This document shows, piece by piece, positions 36,160 to 45,132 of a stretch of DNA of 64,000 nucleotides (positions are counted from its first letter, which is position 1; each line of letters opens with the position of its first letter). The DNA is from an uncultured Armatimonadota bacterium. GTDB taxonomy: Bacteria > Armatimonadota > Armatimonadia > Armatimonadales > Armatimonadaceae. Position numbers and translations under genes: made by a program. The notes beneath the pieces were generated by a model. The model worked only from the letters and a program-made list of their open reading frames with translations, ran no database searches and was not told the DNA's origin. Where the stretch lies: contig CAIVZM010000016.1 in the NCBI GenBank assembly GCA_903910385.1, positions 1 to 64,000 of the forward strand, given 5' to 3'.

Positions 36160-37341
36160 ATGAAACGTCCGTGGCTCCTGCCCGTTTGCCTCGTCCTCCT
36201 CGCGGTCGCCGCGACCCTGTGGATCGCTCCCCCCTCCTTTCTGGGAAATAGTAAGGCGCAAACGCTCTTTTCTCAGGGAACCGCCGCCGCCGAACGGGGT
36301 GACCTCGATACGGCTCTGGCGCGGTGGGAAAACTCAGTACGCATTGATCCCAGCAACACGGTGATCTGGGATATGCTCAGTCAGGGCTATCTGAAAAAGA
36401 ACGACACGGAAAACGCCATACGTTGCTTGCTCAGGATCGCCGAAATTGCGCCGGACACTCCCGGCATTCACGGGAAACTCGCCATCGCCTTCCTGAGCGT
36501 TCAACGAGAACAGGCGGCGTTCGAGGAAGCGGAACTCGAACTCAAGCGTAATCCGGATCATGCGCCGTCTCTGGGCGTGGTCGCTGCGATTGCCGGAACC
36601 CTCGGAATGGGGGATGAGCGGCTTCGGGCGCTGGAAAAACTGAGTCGACTACAGCCCAACGATATCGACTTTCTGGCGCAATATTGCGAAATGTTGCTCG
36701 AGCTGAACCGGAACGCCGAAGCGCGTCCGATGATCGAACGCTTCCGGCGACTCGCCCCGCAGAGCCATCTGGGCGCAATCTATGCAGGTATGTTGCTGTT
36801 TCGCACCGATACATCCCCGGCGGGTTGCCAGGCGGCGATTACCCTGTTCGAGCAAGCGATGGAGCAGGAACCGGACGCTCTCTTTCCCCGGTTGTACCTG
36901 GGCAAAATCTATATGCGCCTGCGCCAACCAGAGAAAGCGCTCGTTTATCTGGAAGTGGCAGCAAAGCAGATGCCCGGCAAAATGGATATCCAGTTCGAAC
37001 TCGCCAATGCCTACGCGATGACCCGCCAGAAGGACAAAAGCGCCGAAGCCCGAAAGCGGTTTCAAGCCCTGCGCGATCAGACTGACCGGATGCAATCTCT
37101 GCTGAAAAGGTGCGCTCTCGAACGTCAAAACTTCGATCTGTTCAAGGAAACGGGCATCTACTGTCTTCAGGTGGGAAGCTTTCTAAACGCCCGCATTTGC
37201 CTGAACCATGCGGAAAATCTCAAACCCGGCGATCCTGAGATCAGAACGGCATGGCAGGATTTGACACGCCGTGAGGCGGAACAGCAGGCGAAAATCCAGC
37301 AAATTACCGCAGAACGTCGAACGCGGAAAGGTCTGCCCTGA
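36160..37341 (+). CDS. TPR-repeat protein with N-terminal membrane anchor
   Basis: 393 residues. An N-terminal hydrophobic segment (LLPVCLVLLAVAATLWIAPP) anchors or exports the protein; the remainder consists of tetratricopeptide repeats, for example AAAERGDLDTALARWENSVR, IDPSNTVIWDMLSQGYLKKN, ENAIRCLLRIAEIAPDTPGI, and LYLGKIYMRLRQPEKALVYL. TPR arrays serve as scaffolds for protein complexes. Its TGA stop overlaps the ATG of the CRTAC1 gene by one base (TGATG), indicating coupled translation, so it likely acts with that lipoprotein in the periplasm or at the outer membrane. Confidence 0.88.
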   Translation: MKRPWLLPVCLVLLAVAATLWIAPPSFLGNSKAQTLFSQGTAAAERGDLDTALARWENSVRIDPSNTVIWDMLSQGYLKKNDTENAIRCLLRIAEIAPDTPGIHGKLAIAFLSVQREQAAFEEAELELKRNPDHAPSLGVVAAIAGTLGMGDERLRALEKLSRLQPNDIDFLAQYCEMLLELNRNAEARPMIERFRRLAPQSHLGAIYAGMLLFRTDTSPAGCQAAITLFEQAMEQEPDALFPRLYLGKIYMRLRQPEKALVYLEVAAKQMPGKMDIQFELANAYAMTRQKDKSAEARKRFQALRDQTDRMQSLLKRCALERQNFDLFKETGIYCLQVGSFLNARICLNHAENLKPGDPEIRTAWQDLTRREAEQQAKIQQITAERRTRKGLP

Positions 37342-39167
37342 TGCGCATAATCTGCGCTTTCCGCCGTGTAATATTTCCGTGCGCGATTGTTTTGTGCGCT
37401 ATAGTCTTGTGCGCTATATTAGGGCTATCGGGATGTTCGCGTTCACTCCCGACTTCCAACCATGTTTCCATCAGTTCATCTCCGTCTAAGAAATCCAATG
37501 CTTCCCTTTTTGAAGATGTAGCGCAAAAATCAGGACTGGTATTCAGTTGCGATACCGGAATCGCGTACCGGAAACGCTACTTCATCGAAAGCGCGGCGGC
37601 GGGCGGTGGGTTCATTGACTTCGACAACGATGGTTACCTCGATATTTTTCTGACTCAGTGCGGCGCCCCTTCCCCGGAATTGCTAAAGGGAAACCGTCCA
37701 CACTGCGCCCTGTTCCGCAATCGCGGCGGAACCTTTACCGAGGCGACTTCCGGTTCTGGCTTTGATAAAGACCTGGGCTATGTCTACGGAATCGCAGTGG
37801 GCGACTACGACAACGACGGCTACGATGATATCTTCCTCACGAGTTACCCTCACAACTGGCTCTTCCACAACGAACATGGCACGGGTAAATTCACCGATGT
37901 GACGAACAAATTAGGACTGGGCAAAACGCATTCCACCGGGTTCGCCACGAGCGCCGCCTTCGGCGACTACGATGGCGATGGCAAACTCGATCTGTATATC
38001 TGCTATTACGCCCCCTGGACTCCCGCCACCGACAAACCCTGCGTCAACTTCGAGCATGAGCGCGATTACTGCACGCCGGAAGTCTACGACCCGGAAACGC
38101 ACCAACTTTTTCACAACGAGGGCGCAACCTTCCGTAATGTCTCCGACGCTTCCGGCATCTCCCGTGTCAAGGGACGTGGGCTTGCGGTCGCTTTTGTCGA
38201 TTTCAACGAGGATGGCAAACCGGATATCTTTGTCGCCAACGATCTGACCCCCAACATGCTCTGGAAAAATAATGGCGACGGTACGTTCGAAAACGTCGCC
38301 GCCGAAGCGGGGTGCGGTTACGCAGAAAACGGTTCCCTGATGGCGGGTATGGGTATCGCCATCGCAGATTATGACCGTTCAGAGCATCCCAGTTTATTCG
38401 TCACCAGTTTCGCCGGGATGCCAAATACCCTGTTCCGAAATATCGGCGAGGGGCAATTTGAGAATGTGGCGGATACATCCCGAATCGCGCCAGCGCACCT
38501 GAAGTATCTGTCGTTCGGTTGTGAGTTTCTGGACTTCGACGGTGACGGTTGGCAAGACTTACTTACCGCGAACGGGCACGTACAGTTGAGGGTGAATCTT
38601 AAAGAATCGTTCGGTGTAGAGCAACCCAAACGCTTATACCGTAACAACGGCGACGGTTCCTTCGCGTCCATCGAATCGCCGGAAGCCCTCGGCGACCTCG
38701 CCACTCCGGTTATCTCTCGCGGACTCGCCATCGGCGACTTCGACAATGATGGTTTTGTCGATGCGATGGCGATGAACCAGAATTCTCCTGTCCAGTTGTT
38801 CCGAAACCGTACCGGTGAGATGGCTTTGAAAAACCCGTCACTGCCCCGTCCACATACGATCGCTTTCCATTTGATCGGAGTCAAATCGAACCGGGACGGT
38901 TGCCATGCCCGACTGCGGCTCAAAGACTCTCTGGGGGTTGTGCACACGGACTGGGTACGCGCCGGTTCCAGTTATCTGTCCGCCAGCGACCGTCGCGTCT
39001 ATTTTGGGCTCGGCGCTGCATCCGGCGCATGCTCCCTCGAAATTCGCTGGCAATCCGGCGTCACCGAAAAACTTTCCGGACTTGAACCGGATCGCCTGTA
39101 CGCCGTTACCGAGGGCAAAGGTATCACCGAAAATCACCCCTTCCGTGATCCATCCTTGATGCGTTAG
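37341..39167 (+). CDS. CRTAC1-family lipoprotein: FG-GAP repeats and ASPIC/UnbV domain (module 1)
   Basis: 608 residues. A lipoprotein signal peptide with a repeated CAIVLCAIVLCAILG segment ends in LSGC. The body is a beta-propeller of FG-GAP/VCBS repeats, each with a calcium-binding D-x-D/N-x-D-G loop: GFIDFDNDGYLDIFLTQCG, VGDYDNDGYDDIFLTSY, FGDYDGDGKLDLYICYY, VDFNEDGKPDIFVANDLTP, LDFDGDGWQDLLTANG and IGDFDNDGFVDAMAMNQ. The C-terminus is the ASPIC/UnbV domain (VRAGSSYLSASDRRVYFGLG, LEIRWQSGVTEKL). Such proteins are surface or periplasmic, calcium-dependent and of unknown exact role. Coupled to the TPR gene; paralogue at 42558-44327. Confidence 0.93.
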   Translation: MRIICAFRRVIFPCAIVLCAIVLCAILGLSGCSRSLPTSNHVSISSSPSKKSNASLFEDVAQKSGLVFSCDTGIAYRKRYFIESAAAGGGFIDFDNDGYLDIFLTQCGAPSPELLKGNRPHCALFRNRGGTFTEATSGSGFDKDLGYVYGIAVGDYDNDGYDDIFLTSYPHNWLFHNEHGTGKFTDVTNKLGLGKTHSTGFATSAAFGDYDGDGKLDLYICYYAPWTPATDKPCVNFEHERDYCTPEVYDPETHQLFHNEGATFRNVSDASGISRVKGRGLAVAFVDFNEDGKPDIFVANDLTPNMLWKNNGDGTFENVAAEAGCGYAENGSLMAGMGIAIADYDRSEHPSLFVTSFAGMPNTLFRNIGEGQFENVADTSRIAPAHLKYLSFGCEFLDFDGDGWQDLLTANGHVQLRVNLKESFGVEQPKRLYRNNGDGSFASIESPEALGDLATPVISRGLAIGDFDNDGFVDAMAMNQNSPVQLFRNRTGEMALKNPSLPRPHTIAFHLIGVKSNRDGCHARLRLKDSLGVVHTDWVRAGSSYLSASDRRVYFGLGAASGACSLEIRWQSGVTEKLSGLEPDRLYAVTEGKGITENHPFRDPSLMR

Positions 39168-39604
39168 CCCCAGTGCAGTTGAGTTTGCTTTATGGTGGCG
39201 CAGATGATCTTTCCTTTTTCGTCTTGCATATCGATGCGGACTTCCAGCGGAGTTTCGGTATCGGCGGCGCGGAAAAGGAGGGCGGCAGGGATTGGAAGCA
39301 ACTGAAGCTTGGCGCGGCTGAAGCCGTCCCAATGGGAGCCAGCACGTTCGCCCCAGCACAGGTAGATAAATTTTTCGCGAGGGTTCCCATGGACATATGG
39401 CCCCAGAAATCTCGCAGTCCCCTCCGGCGAAAACTCCACCCTCAGGGGCGCAAGAAAGATCGCTTCATCAACATCGGCGGAGATATCATCGATTACCTCG
39501 TCCCGCTTTTGAATGCCGAGGCGAACCGCTTTTCTCTCACCGACCGTTTTGCCCGGCAGGTGGTAGCAATGAAGTTTCAGGACGATATTGAGAGCCTGTT
39601 TCAT
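39164..39604 (-). CDS. DUF5990 family protein
   Basis: 146 residues, cytoplasmic, no signal peptide. Pattern of the DUF5990 family: an N-terminal strand (LNIVLKLHCYHLPGK), a central VDEAIFLAPLRVEFSPEGTA and RFLGPYVHGNPREKFIYLCWG followed by RAKLQLLPIPAALL and a C-terminal MQDEKGKIICATIKQTQLHW. Function unknown. It converges on the CRTAC1 gene with a 4-nt overlap of the 3' ends and interrupts the otherwise plus-strand pilin/CRTAC1 locus. Confidence 0.75.
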   Translation of the reverse strand: MKQALNIVLKLHCYHLPGKTVGERKAVRLGIQKRDEVIDDISADVDEAIFLAPLRVEFSPEGTARFLGPYVHGNPREKFIYLCWGERAGSHWDGFSRAKLQLLPIPAALLFRAADTETPLEVRIDMQDEKGKIICATIKQTQLHWG

Positions 39605-39868
39605 AAAAAATTCTCACGGCGAGCAACACGATCAAAGCTCAATATAACCTAATGCAAGTTCTCGATATGGGATCTCTTACGCTGCATCGCAACGTTTCCC
39701 TTGAACAATAATAGGGCTTGTGTCAAGATAGCGGAAGGAGAACGTACTTGCCAGAATACCGCCGTGCATTCCGATACAGTTTGGAAGCGAGAGAGTGTAA
39801 CAATACAGACAATTTTAGTGTCAAACTCCGTCCAAGCAAGGTATTCAAACCATGAAACAATTTTGATA

Positions 39869-39897
39869 TTGACACATTGGCAACTGATTGTTATAAT
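39869..39897 (+). promoter_or_regulatory. Perfect consensus sigma-70 promoter
   Basis: TTGACA (39869-39874), 17 nt, TATAAT (39892-39897): an exact match to the housekeeping consensus with ideal spacing. The next plus-strand gene starts 330 nt downstream at 40228. Confidence 0.85.
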
Positions 39898-39904
39898 TGA
39901 CACT

Positions 39905-40227
39905 ATAGAAAAGATGCCTGCCACTATCGCTTTCCGTATTCGGCCTGTAGACTTCCTTTCGACGCCAGTCGGCGGTCGAAGTGTAGTCAGTTGGCTCAGC
40001 GACAGAACCCGAAATTCACACACCGCAGTTCTTCCAACGCTTCCATGGGAGAAATTCGATAATGGTATTGGATTTCTCATTCAAAACGAAGGCTTTACTG
40101 CGAATCCCAAACTTCGTAAAATTAAGATCTTTACTATCGGTTCTGAAGGGCGGCGCATGTTCAGAGAGAAAAGAACGGCGTCACACAACACGCATCATGC
40201 AACGCAATGATTCAAGGAGCAATACGT
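39905..40227 (+). other. Long untranslated leader of the second pilin/CRTAC1 module
   Basis: About 320 nt of presumed leader RNA between the consensus promoter and the pseudopilin gene. It contains a stable hairpin, TTCGACGCC (39958-39966), loop AGTC, GGCGGTCGAA (39971-39980) with one bulged G. A plus-strand frame of 169 codons (39701-40210) crosses the promoter itself and has no family or ribosome site, so I treat the region as non-coding. Confidence 0.5.
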
Positions 40228-40995
40228 ATGAAGCATCATTCGAAGAACGGTTCAACGTCAAACGCGGAAGGACGATTCTCGTCCTCGGCGTTTACGCTGA
40301 TTGAACTGCTCGTCGTCATCGCTATCATCGCCATTCTGGCGGCGATCCTTTTCCCGGTGTTCGGTCAGGCACGCGCCAAAGCGCGGCAGACTTCCTGTTT
40401 GAGCAACCTCAAGCAGATCGCGCTTGCCTTCAAGCAGTATCAGACCGACTATGATGACCGCGTTCCGCGCGGTTATGTCACCTTGCAGGGAGTTCCTGCG
40501 CCCAACTATGTCGGGTGGCATCAAATGATCTACGCCTACACAAAGAACAACGATATCCTGACCTGTCCGGACGACCTCGCTAAAACGGCAGCAGGTAACA
40601 TCTCGCCGAACCTGGCGCTACTTCCGGCAAGCTATCCCAAACCGGTGCATACCAGCTACCTGTACAACGCCTATCTGGGAGTGGGTAACGCCAAGTTCCC
40701 CGAACCTTCCAATACCTGCCTTCTGGCGGATGGCGGCGTACTGATGGCAGCCGCATTCCCGTTCACTGCGAACAATTCCTCCATCAAGCCCGGCGCGTTT
40801 CTGACGGGTTCCGATCGATGGAACGGTTTCTCTCAGTTACAGGATGACAAGAATCCCGATTGGGCGGCGGTCAATTCACGGCACAATGTGCAGACGAATA
40901 TGGCGTTCCTTGATGGTCATGCGAAATCGATCCCGAGGGACGGCGTCTATCCCGCCAGCGACCCCTCGAAGTACTTCCCGCAACCGTTCAAATAG
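40228..40995 (+). CDS. Pseudopilin with H-X9-DG motif (module 2, first copy)
   Basis: 255 residues from the ATG at 40228, which has AAGGAG 8-9 nt upstream. The basic leader [11 protein letters not shown] precedes [20 protein letters not shown] and [20 protein letters not shown]. The body shows [19 protein letters not shown] and a textbook H-X9-DG motif ([17 protein letters not shown]). A DUF1559-type pilin-like protein expected at the envelope after prepilin-peptidase cleavage. Followed after 152 nt by a second pseudopilin. Confidence 0.9.
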   Translation: MKHHSKNGSTSNAEGRFSSSAFTLIELLVVIAIIAILAAILFPVFGQARAKARQTSCLSNLKQIALAFKQYQTDYDDRVPRGYVTLQGVPAPNYVGWHQMIYAYTKNNDILTCPDDLAKTAAGNISPNLALLPASYPKPVHTSYLYNAYLGVGNAKFPEPSNTCLLADGGVLMAAAFPFTANNSSIKPGAFLTGSDRWNGFSQLQDDKNPDWAAVNSRHNVQTNMAFLDGHAKSIPRDGVYPASDPSKYFPQPFK

Positions 40996-41147
40996 GCTGT
41001 TCTCAGGACAGTCTTGACAGACGGAATGTTCTTTGCGTCGAAATGAGGCAACGCACATATTTTCGAGGTCATCGCGCCTAATCCCGCGATGCGTCTCCCG
41101 GAGCGATAGCCTCCGGTGTGACCTTTCGGACTTTCAGGAGTTTGAAC

Positions 41148-42209
41148 ATGAATTTTACTGGTTCAACGGAGCTTCATGCCCGTACCGGTCGGAAGTCGCC
41201 CAAGAGCGGCCCTGTCCGGATGATCGCAAAAGGTTTTACTCTGATCGAATTGCTCGTCGTTATCGCCATAATCGCGATATTGGCAGCGATCCTTTTCCCG
41301 GTCTTCGCTCAAGCGCGGGAAGCCGCTCAGGCGTCTACCTGTTTGAGCAATGTCAAGCAGGCGTCCCTCGCCTACATCATGTACACGCAGGACTACGATG
41401 AAACCGTTCCGCTACTGTACCGACAGGACAACGCGGATACCCTCGGCGCCACGTGGATCGACTCGATTCAGCCGTACACCAAGTCCTATAATATGTTCGT
41501 CTGCCCGACCCAGTCGGTTCAGCCGGGCGATATCGATACCACTGCGGCGGGCGGCACCCGAAATGGCGTCAACTGGGCGTACTATCTGGGAATCGGCGCG
41601 TTCGCGGATGCTAAAGTCCACGGCGGCGGTGACTTCCAGTACTGGGTAACCTGGCGCGGCGGCAAAGGCTCCAATGCCAATGTCGGCTGGCTTGCCGATA
41701 ACGGCATTACCTGGGGAGAACGCTACAACGGCATCATGGGCGTTGTCAATGTGAATACCCCCAGCCGTTCCTTCAAGGTAGGATCGTTCCCGAGCCGCGC
41801 TCTTGCGGGCGTCGCTCGTCCGGCGGAATATGTCATCCTCTTCTGCGCCGGGGACTATGACGGTCTGGCGACTTCAGCGGGCAATACGGGCGATAACCGT
41901 GCAATGGGCTTCTGCGATACTCCTGCGGATTCTCTTCCCACGGATATCAGCGTCTTCAACTACCTCGGACCGGTTCCGCGCCACAAGGGCGGCGCCAGCA
42001 ACAACCAGTGCGACCGAGGCTGGGAAGGTCGCAAGAACAACTACGCTCAGGGCGTCACGACGGTCACCTATCTGGATGGACATGCCAAGGCGCTCAATCC
42101 GGGTCAACTGATGAAGATGACCGACAAGCCGGATACGAGCGGCTCCACCTGTTCGGGTTGTCCGGGAACCTCTCCAGGTTACGCCACGAACATGTGGCCG
42201 GACGAATGA
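41148..42209 (+). CDS. Pseudopilin, DUF1559-like (module 2, second copy)
   Basis: 353 residues from the ATG at 41148 (AGGAG 8 nt upstream). Unusually long basic region before the prepilin helix ([20 protein letters not shown]), then [20 protein letters not shown] and [20 protein letters not shown]. The body is larger than the other two pseudopilins and is Gly/Asn-rich ([20 protein letters not shown]). [15 protein letters not shown] near the C-terminus is the DG-H part of the H-X9-DG signature; a cysteine pair ([10 protein letters not shown]) lies in the tail. Probably co-transcribed with the downstream small membrane protein and CRTAC1 genes. Confidence 0.88.
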   Translation: MNFTGSTELHARTGRKSPKSGPVRMIAKGFTLIELLVVIAIIAILAAILFPVFAQAREAAQASTCLSNVKQASLAYIMYTQDYDETVPLLYRQDNADTLGATWIDSIQPYTKSYNMFVCPTQSVQPGDIDTTAAGGTRNGVNWAYYLGIGAFADAKVHGGGDFQYWVTWRGGKGSNANVGWLADNGITWGERYNGIMGVVNVNTPSRSFKVGSFPSRALAGVARPAEYVILFCAGDYDGLATSAGNTGDNRAMGFCDTPADSLPTDISVFNYLGPVPRHKGGASNNQCDRGWEGRKNNYAQGVTTVTYLDGHAKALNPGQLMKMTDKPDTSGSTCSGCPGTSPGYATNMWPDE

Positions 42210-42228
42210 TCCGACAGGAGACTTATTG

Positions 42229-42459
42229 ATGTTCAACAACGACGGAAATTCATTAAAAACGGAAGTTTCTCCGGTCATTATCGCAATTGCGATAGGCGGG
42301 TTACTCGCCGTAATGATCGCAGGCTACTTTATCTATCAGAGCTTCTCCGGCCCCAAATTCTTGACCGGAAAAGGCGGCGGCGCAGCGGCGCAGATGGACG
42401 AACGAGCGGCGCGTCAGCATACGGACGATACAACAGGTCTCCAGACCACTAAAGACTGA
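42229..42459 (+). CDS. Small single-helix membrane protein
   Basis: 76 residues: a short polar N-terminus, one membrane helix (VIIAIAIGGLLAVMIAGYFI), and a Gly/Ala/Gln-rich hydrophilic tail (GKGGGAAAQMDERAARQ). The ATG at 42229 has AGGAG 9 nt upstream. No known family. It lies 19 nt after the pseudopilin and 98 nt before the CRTAC1 gene; a small lipoprotein takes the same place in module 1. Confidence 0.75.
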   Translation: MFNNDGNSLKTEVSPVIIAIAIGGLLAVMIAGYFIYQSFSGPKFLTGKGGGAAAQMDERAARQHTDDTTGLQTTKD

Positions 42460-42557
42460 CCGGAATCCGTGAGGAAACCCGTCAACAACTGGCAGGAAGC
42501 GAGACGACTCGCTTCCTGCCTTGCATTTTGATCCTGATGATTTGCTGAAATACGGAC

Positions 42558-44327
42558 ATGAGGATACGAACTCTGCGATGTCCCTGCGGGATGTGGACGA
42601 TATTCCTTTTCGTCGCGGTCACGATAGCCGAAGCGGGGATGACGGCTTGCACCCAAAAGTCGATATCGGTTCGCAGTGTCAAAACTTCGTTGGCAGGAAC
42701 GGAGAGATCACAACCAATCTTCAGAGAAAACGCCCAAAAAGCGGGAATCGATTTCACACACGACAACGGCGCGACGGGCAAAGACCGCTTCATCGAATTC
42801 GCCCCCGGGGGTTGCGCCTTCTTCGACTTCGATAACGACGGATTCCTCGATATTTTGCTTATCCAGTCCGGTTCGTCGGAACAACTGGTTGTTACCCGAA
42901 ACAACAAGACTACACCTCGACCGCTCTGCGCTCTCTACCGGAATCGCGGCGACGGAACATTCGCCGATGTCACGAAAGGTTCCGGTCTGGACAGAGACCT
43001 CGGATACCTGATCGGAGTCGCGGTGTGCGATTATGACAACGATGGAGAGCCGGATCTTTTCCTGACCGGATACCGCAAAAACTTTCTTTTTCATCAATCG
43101 CCAGAGCGTCCCGGCATCTTTGAGGATGTGACAGCAAAGATGCATCTTGACAAACTGCATGGCGCGGGGTTTGCCACGTCCGCCGCATTCGGGGATTACA
43201 ACAATGATGGTAAACCCGATCTGTACGTGTGCTATTACTCGGATTGGGTCTGGGGAAAGGACGGCGGTTCATACAGCCAGACCTTACACAACCCGGAGAC
43301 GCATCGTCTGTACCGCAACGACGGCGCTCATTTCACCGATGTCAGCGAAACATCCGGTATCACCCATGCAAAGGGACGAGGACTTGCGGTTGGTTTTTTG
43401 GACTTCGATGGCGATGGCTGGCAGGATATTTTCGTCGCCAACGATCAGACTCCTCAGATGCTGTGGCGAAATAACCACCACGGCGGATTCGACGAAACCG
43501 CGAAACTGGCAGGATGCGCTTATAGCGCCGGAGGGCAACTGATGGCGGGAATGTGCGTCGCGATTTCCCATTATGACCACGGTATTTTGCCGTCGATTTT
43601 TGTCACCAACCGTGTGGGATCGCCCAACACGCTTTTCCGCAATATCGGTGAGTCAACCTTCCATGATGCATCCGTCGAAGCCAGCGTTCCTGCGTACTCA
43701 TCCTTCTCGTTCGGCGCGGAGTTTCTGGACTATGACGCCGACGGAAACGACGACCTGATAGTCGCCAACGGCATGGTCAACGACCGAAACCAGAACGAAA
43801 GCTACGGTTCACGCCCCGCACAGGCTAAGAACCTGTACCGCAATATCGGCGACGGACGCTTTCAAGAGATAACCTCTTCCAATGCAATGGGAGAACTGTC
43901 TACTCAGACGATTTCACGTGGGCTTGCCATTGGCGACTACGACAACGATGGGCGAGTGGACTGCCTGATCAGCAACCAGAATGCACCGATTCAACTGTTT
44001 CATAATAACGACAACTCGCATCACCATGCAGTAATCTTCAAGACAATCGGCGTTAAATCTACAAGGGATGGTCTACACGCCCGATTTACACTGACTACCG
44101 AAAAGGCAACCCAAATTCAAAGCGTTCGCGCAGGTTCGAGTTACCTGTCCGCCAGTGACCGGAGAGTCTTTTTCGGTCTTGGCGATGCATCCCGGATTGA
44201 TTCCGTAGAGATCGATTGGCCGTCCGGCATACATGAACGCCTCACTGATCTCGCGCCGGATCATATCTACACGGTCACGGAAGGCAAAGGTGTCACCAAC
44301 AACCGACCCTTTTCCCAACGTCGCTGA
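42558..44327 (+). CDS. CRTAC1-family lipoprotein: FG-GAP repeats and ASPIC/UnbV domain (module 2)
   Basis: 589 residues, paralogue of the 37341-39167 protein. Signal peptide ending in a plausible lipobox (MTAC). Calcium-loop repeats: AFFDFDNDGFLDILLIQSG, VCDYDNDGEPDLFLTGY, FGDYNNDGKPDLYVCYY, LDFDGDGWQDIFVANDQTP, LDYDADGNDDLIVANG, IGDYDNDGRVDCLISNQ. The ASPIC/UnbV domain is complete (VRAGSSYLSASDRRVFFGLG, VEIDWPSGIHERL). No TPR gene precedes it. Both proteins start the mature part with an F-x-[DE]-x-A-x-K-[AS]-G segment, the usual start of this family. Confidence 0.93.
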   Translation: MRIRTLRCPCGMWTIFLFVAVTIAEAGMTACTQKSISVRSVKTSLAGTERSQPIFRENAQKAGIDFTHDNGATGKDRFIEFAPGGCAFFDFDNDGFLDILLIQSGSSEQLVVTRNNKTTPRPLCALYRNRGDGTFADVTKGSGLDRDLGYLIGVAVCDYDNDGEPDLFLTGYRKNFLFHQSPERPGIFEDVTAKMHLDKLHGAGFATSAAFGDYNNDGKPDLYVCYYSDWVWGKDGGSYSQTLHNPETHRLYRNDGAHFTDVSETSGITHAKGRGLAVGFLDFDGDGWQDIFVANDQTPQMLWRNNHHGGFDETAKLAGCAYSAGGQLMAGMCVAISHYDHGILPSIFVTNRVGSPNTLFRNIGESTFHDASVEASVPAYSSFSFGAEFLDYDADGNDDLIVANGMVNDRNQNESYGSRPAQAKNLYRNIGDGRFQEITSSNAMGELSTQTISRGLAIGDYDNDGRVDCLISNQNAPIQLFHNNDNSHHHAVIFKTIGVKSTRDGLHARFTLTTEKATQIQSVRAGSSYLSASDRRVFFGLGDASRIDSVEIDWPSGIHERLTDLAPDHIYTVTEGKGVTNNRPFSQRR

Positions 44328-44356
44328 GCGCCCCGTATTGACGATTGTCCCCTGCT

Positions 44357-44824
44357 CTACGGTACTACTGACTTCGTTTCCTGCTTACTTTCTGGCTTCG
44401 TCACAGGTTTGATGTTCGTCGTGGATGACATCGCTTTTGGCTTTGACGGCGCTTTCTCGCGAGCAATCTGATCCGCCGTCTGCTTGAAAACTTTTTCGCC
44501 GTTGCCGATGGTCAGATCGTTGAGTTTGTCCTGATCCGCCTTGCTCAATTTTGACCAATCGCCGCCGGACTCTTCCACCTTTTGTCTAACGACCGTTGTA
44601 ATAGGCGTCCCCCGGAAGATTCGGGGCAGTTTGAAGTACAGCGTGTACTGCCAGAAACAGAACCCCAACAGCGCAACCACTATCACCGCCAAAACCGCCG
44701 GATTTACCGATTTTTGAGGAGGTTGTGGCGTTGTGGTGGGTTCATCAGCGGTAGCGGTCGCCGTCCCTGCTTTCGCGGACGATTCGCTGGCGTTCGTTCG
44801 AGGCGTTTCCATAGGATGTGGCAT
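44357..44824 (-). CDS. Hypothetical single-helix membrane protein
   Basis: About 155 residues: Thr/Ala/Pro-rich cytoplasmic N-terminus (ATATADEPTTTPQPPQKS), one membrane helix (AVLAVIVVALLGFCFWQYTL), then a charged domain (VVRQKVEESGGDWSKLSKAD, ANDKLNDLTIGNGEKVF-like) and a Lys/Pro/Ser-rich tail. No family recognised. The helix region V-N-P-x-V-L-A recalls the V-S-P-V-I-I-A of the small membrane protein at 42229-42459, and the gene converges on module 2, so it may belong to the same system. ATG at 44824 or 44812; a TTG at 44830 is also possible. Confidence 0.65.
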   Translation of the reverse strand: MPHPMETPRTNASESSAKAGTATATADEPTTTPQPPQKSVNPAVLAVIVVALLGFCFWQYTLYFKLPRIFRGTPITTVVRQKVEESGGDWSKLSKADQDKLNDLTIGNGEKVFKQTADQIAREKAPSKPKAMSSTTNIKPVTKPESKQETKSVVP

Positions 44825-45132
44825 TCCCAATCTGCAAGATGTTACCTCAACTTTTCTTCGTGCCCCTCCGCTATTCCTGCCAAAGTGCGTCGACGATCCC
44901 GAATCCGGTCTTCCTTTTCAGAAGCGGTTCCTCAGTATCAATTCTTGCACTGGCTTAATCCCCTTCATTCAGAGGAGAAGAGCGAGTAACTTGGCAATCG
45001 CATGGAGGCTATATCTCTTGGAAATGGAGATAGGGAGCGTTGGCGCATGAACACGATACCGCGACCAAATCGTCATTTCTATTTATGGGGGCGGGACGCT
45101 GTTTCTGATTTTGGTAAATTCACCTCCTTTCC
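44825..45132. other. Intergenic region with a degenerate palindrome copy
   Basis: No gene recognised. CTATTTATGGGGGCGGGA at 45079-45096 matches one arm and flank of the palindromes at 30709-30728. CTATATCTC and GAGATAG around 45010-45032 can pair. The region should hold the promoter of the 44357-44824 gene. Confidence 0.4.

Noticed and set aside
39701-40210. 169-codon frame before the second pseudopilin
   Set aside because: It spans a perfect sigma-70 promoter and has no ribosome site or recognisable domain.
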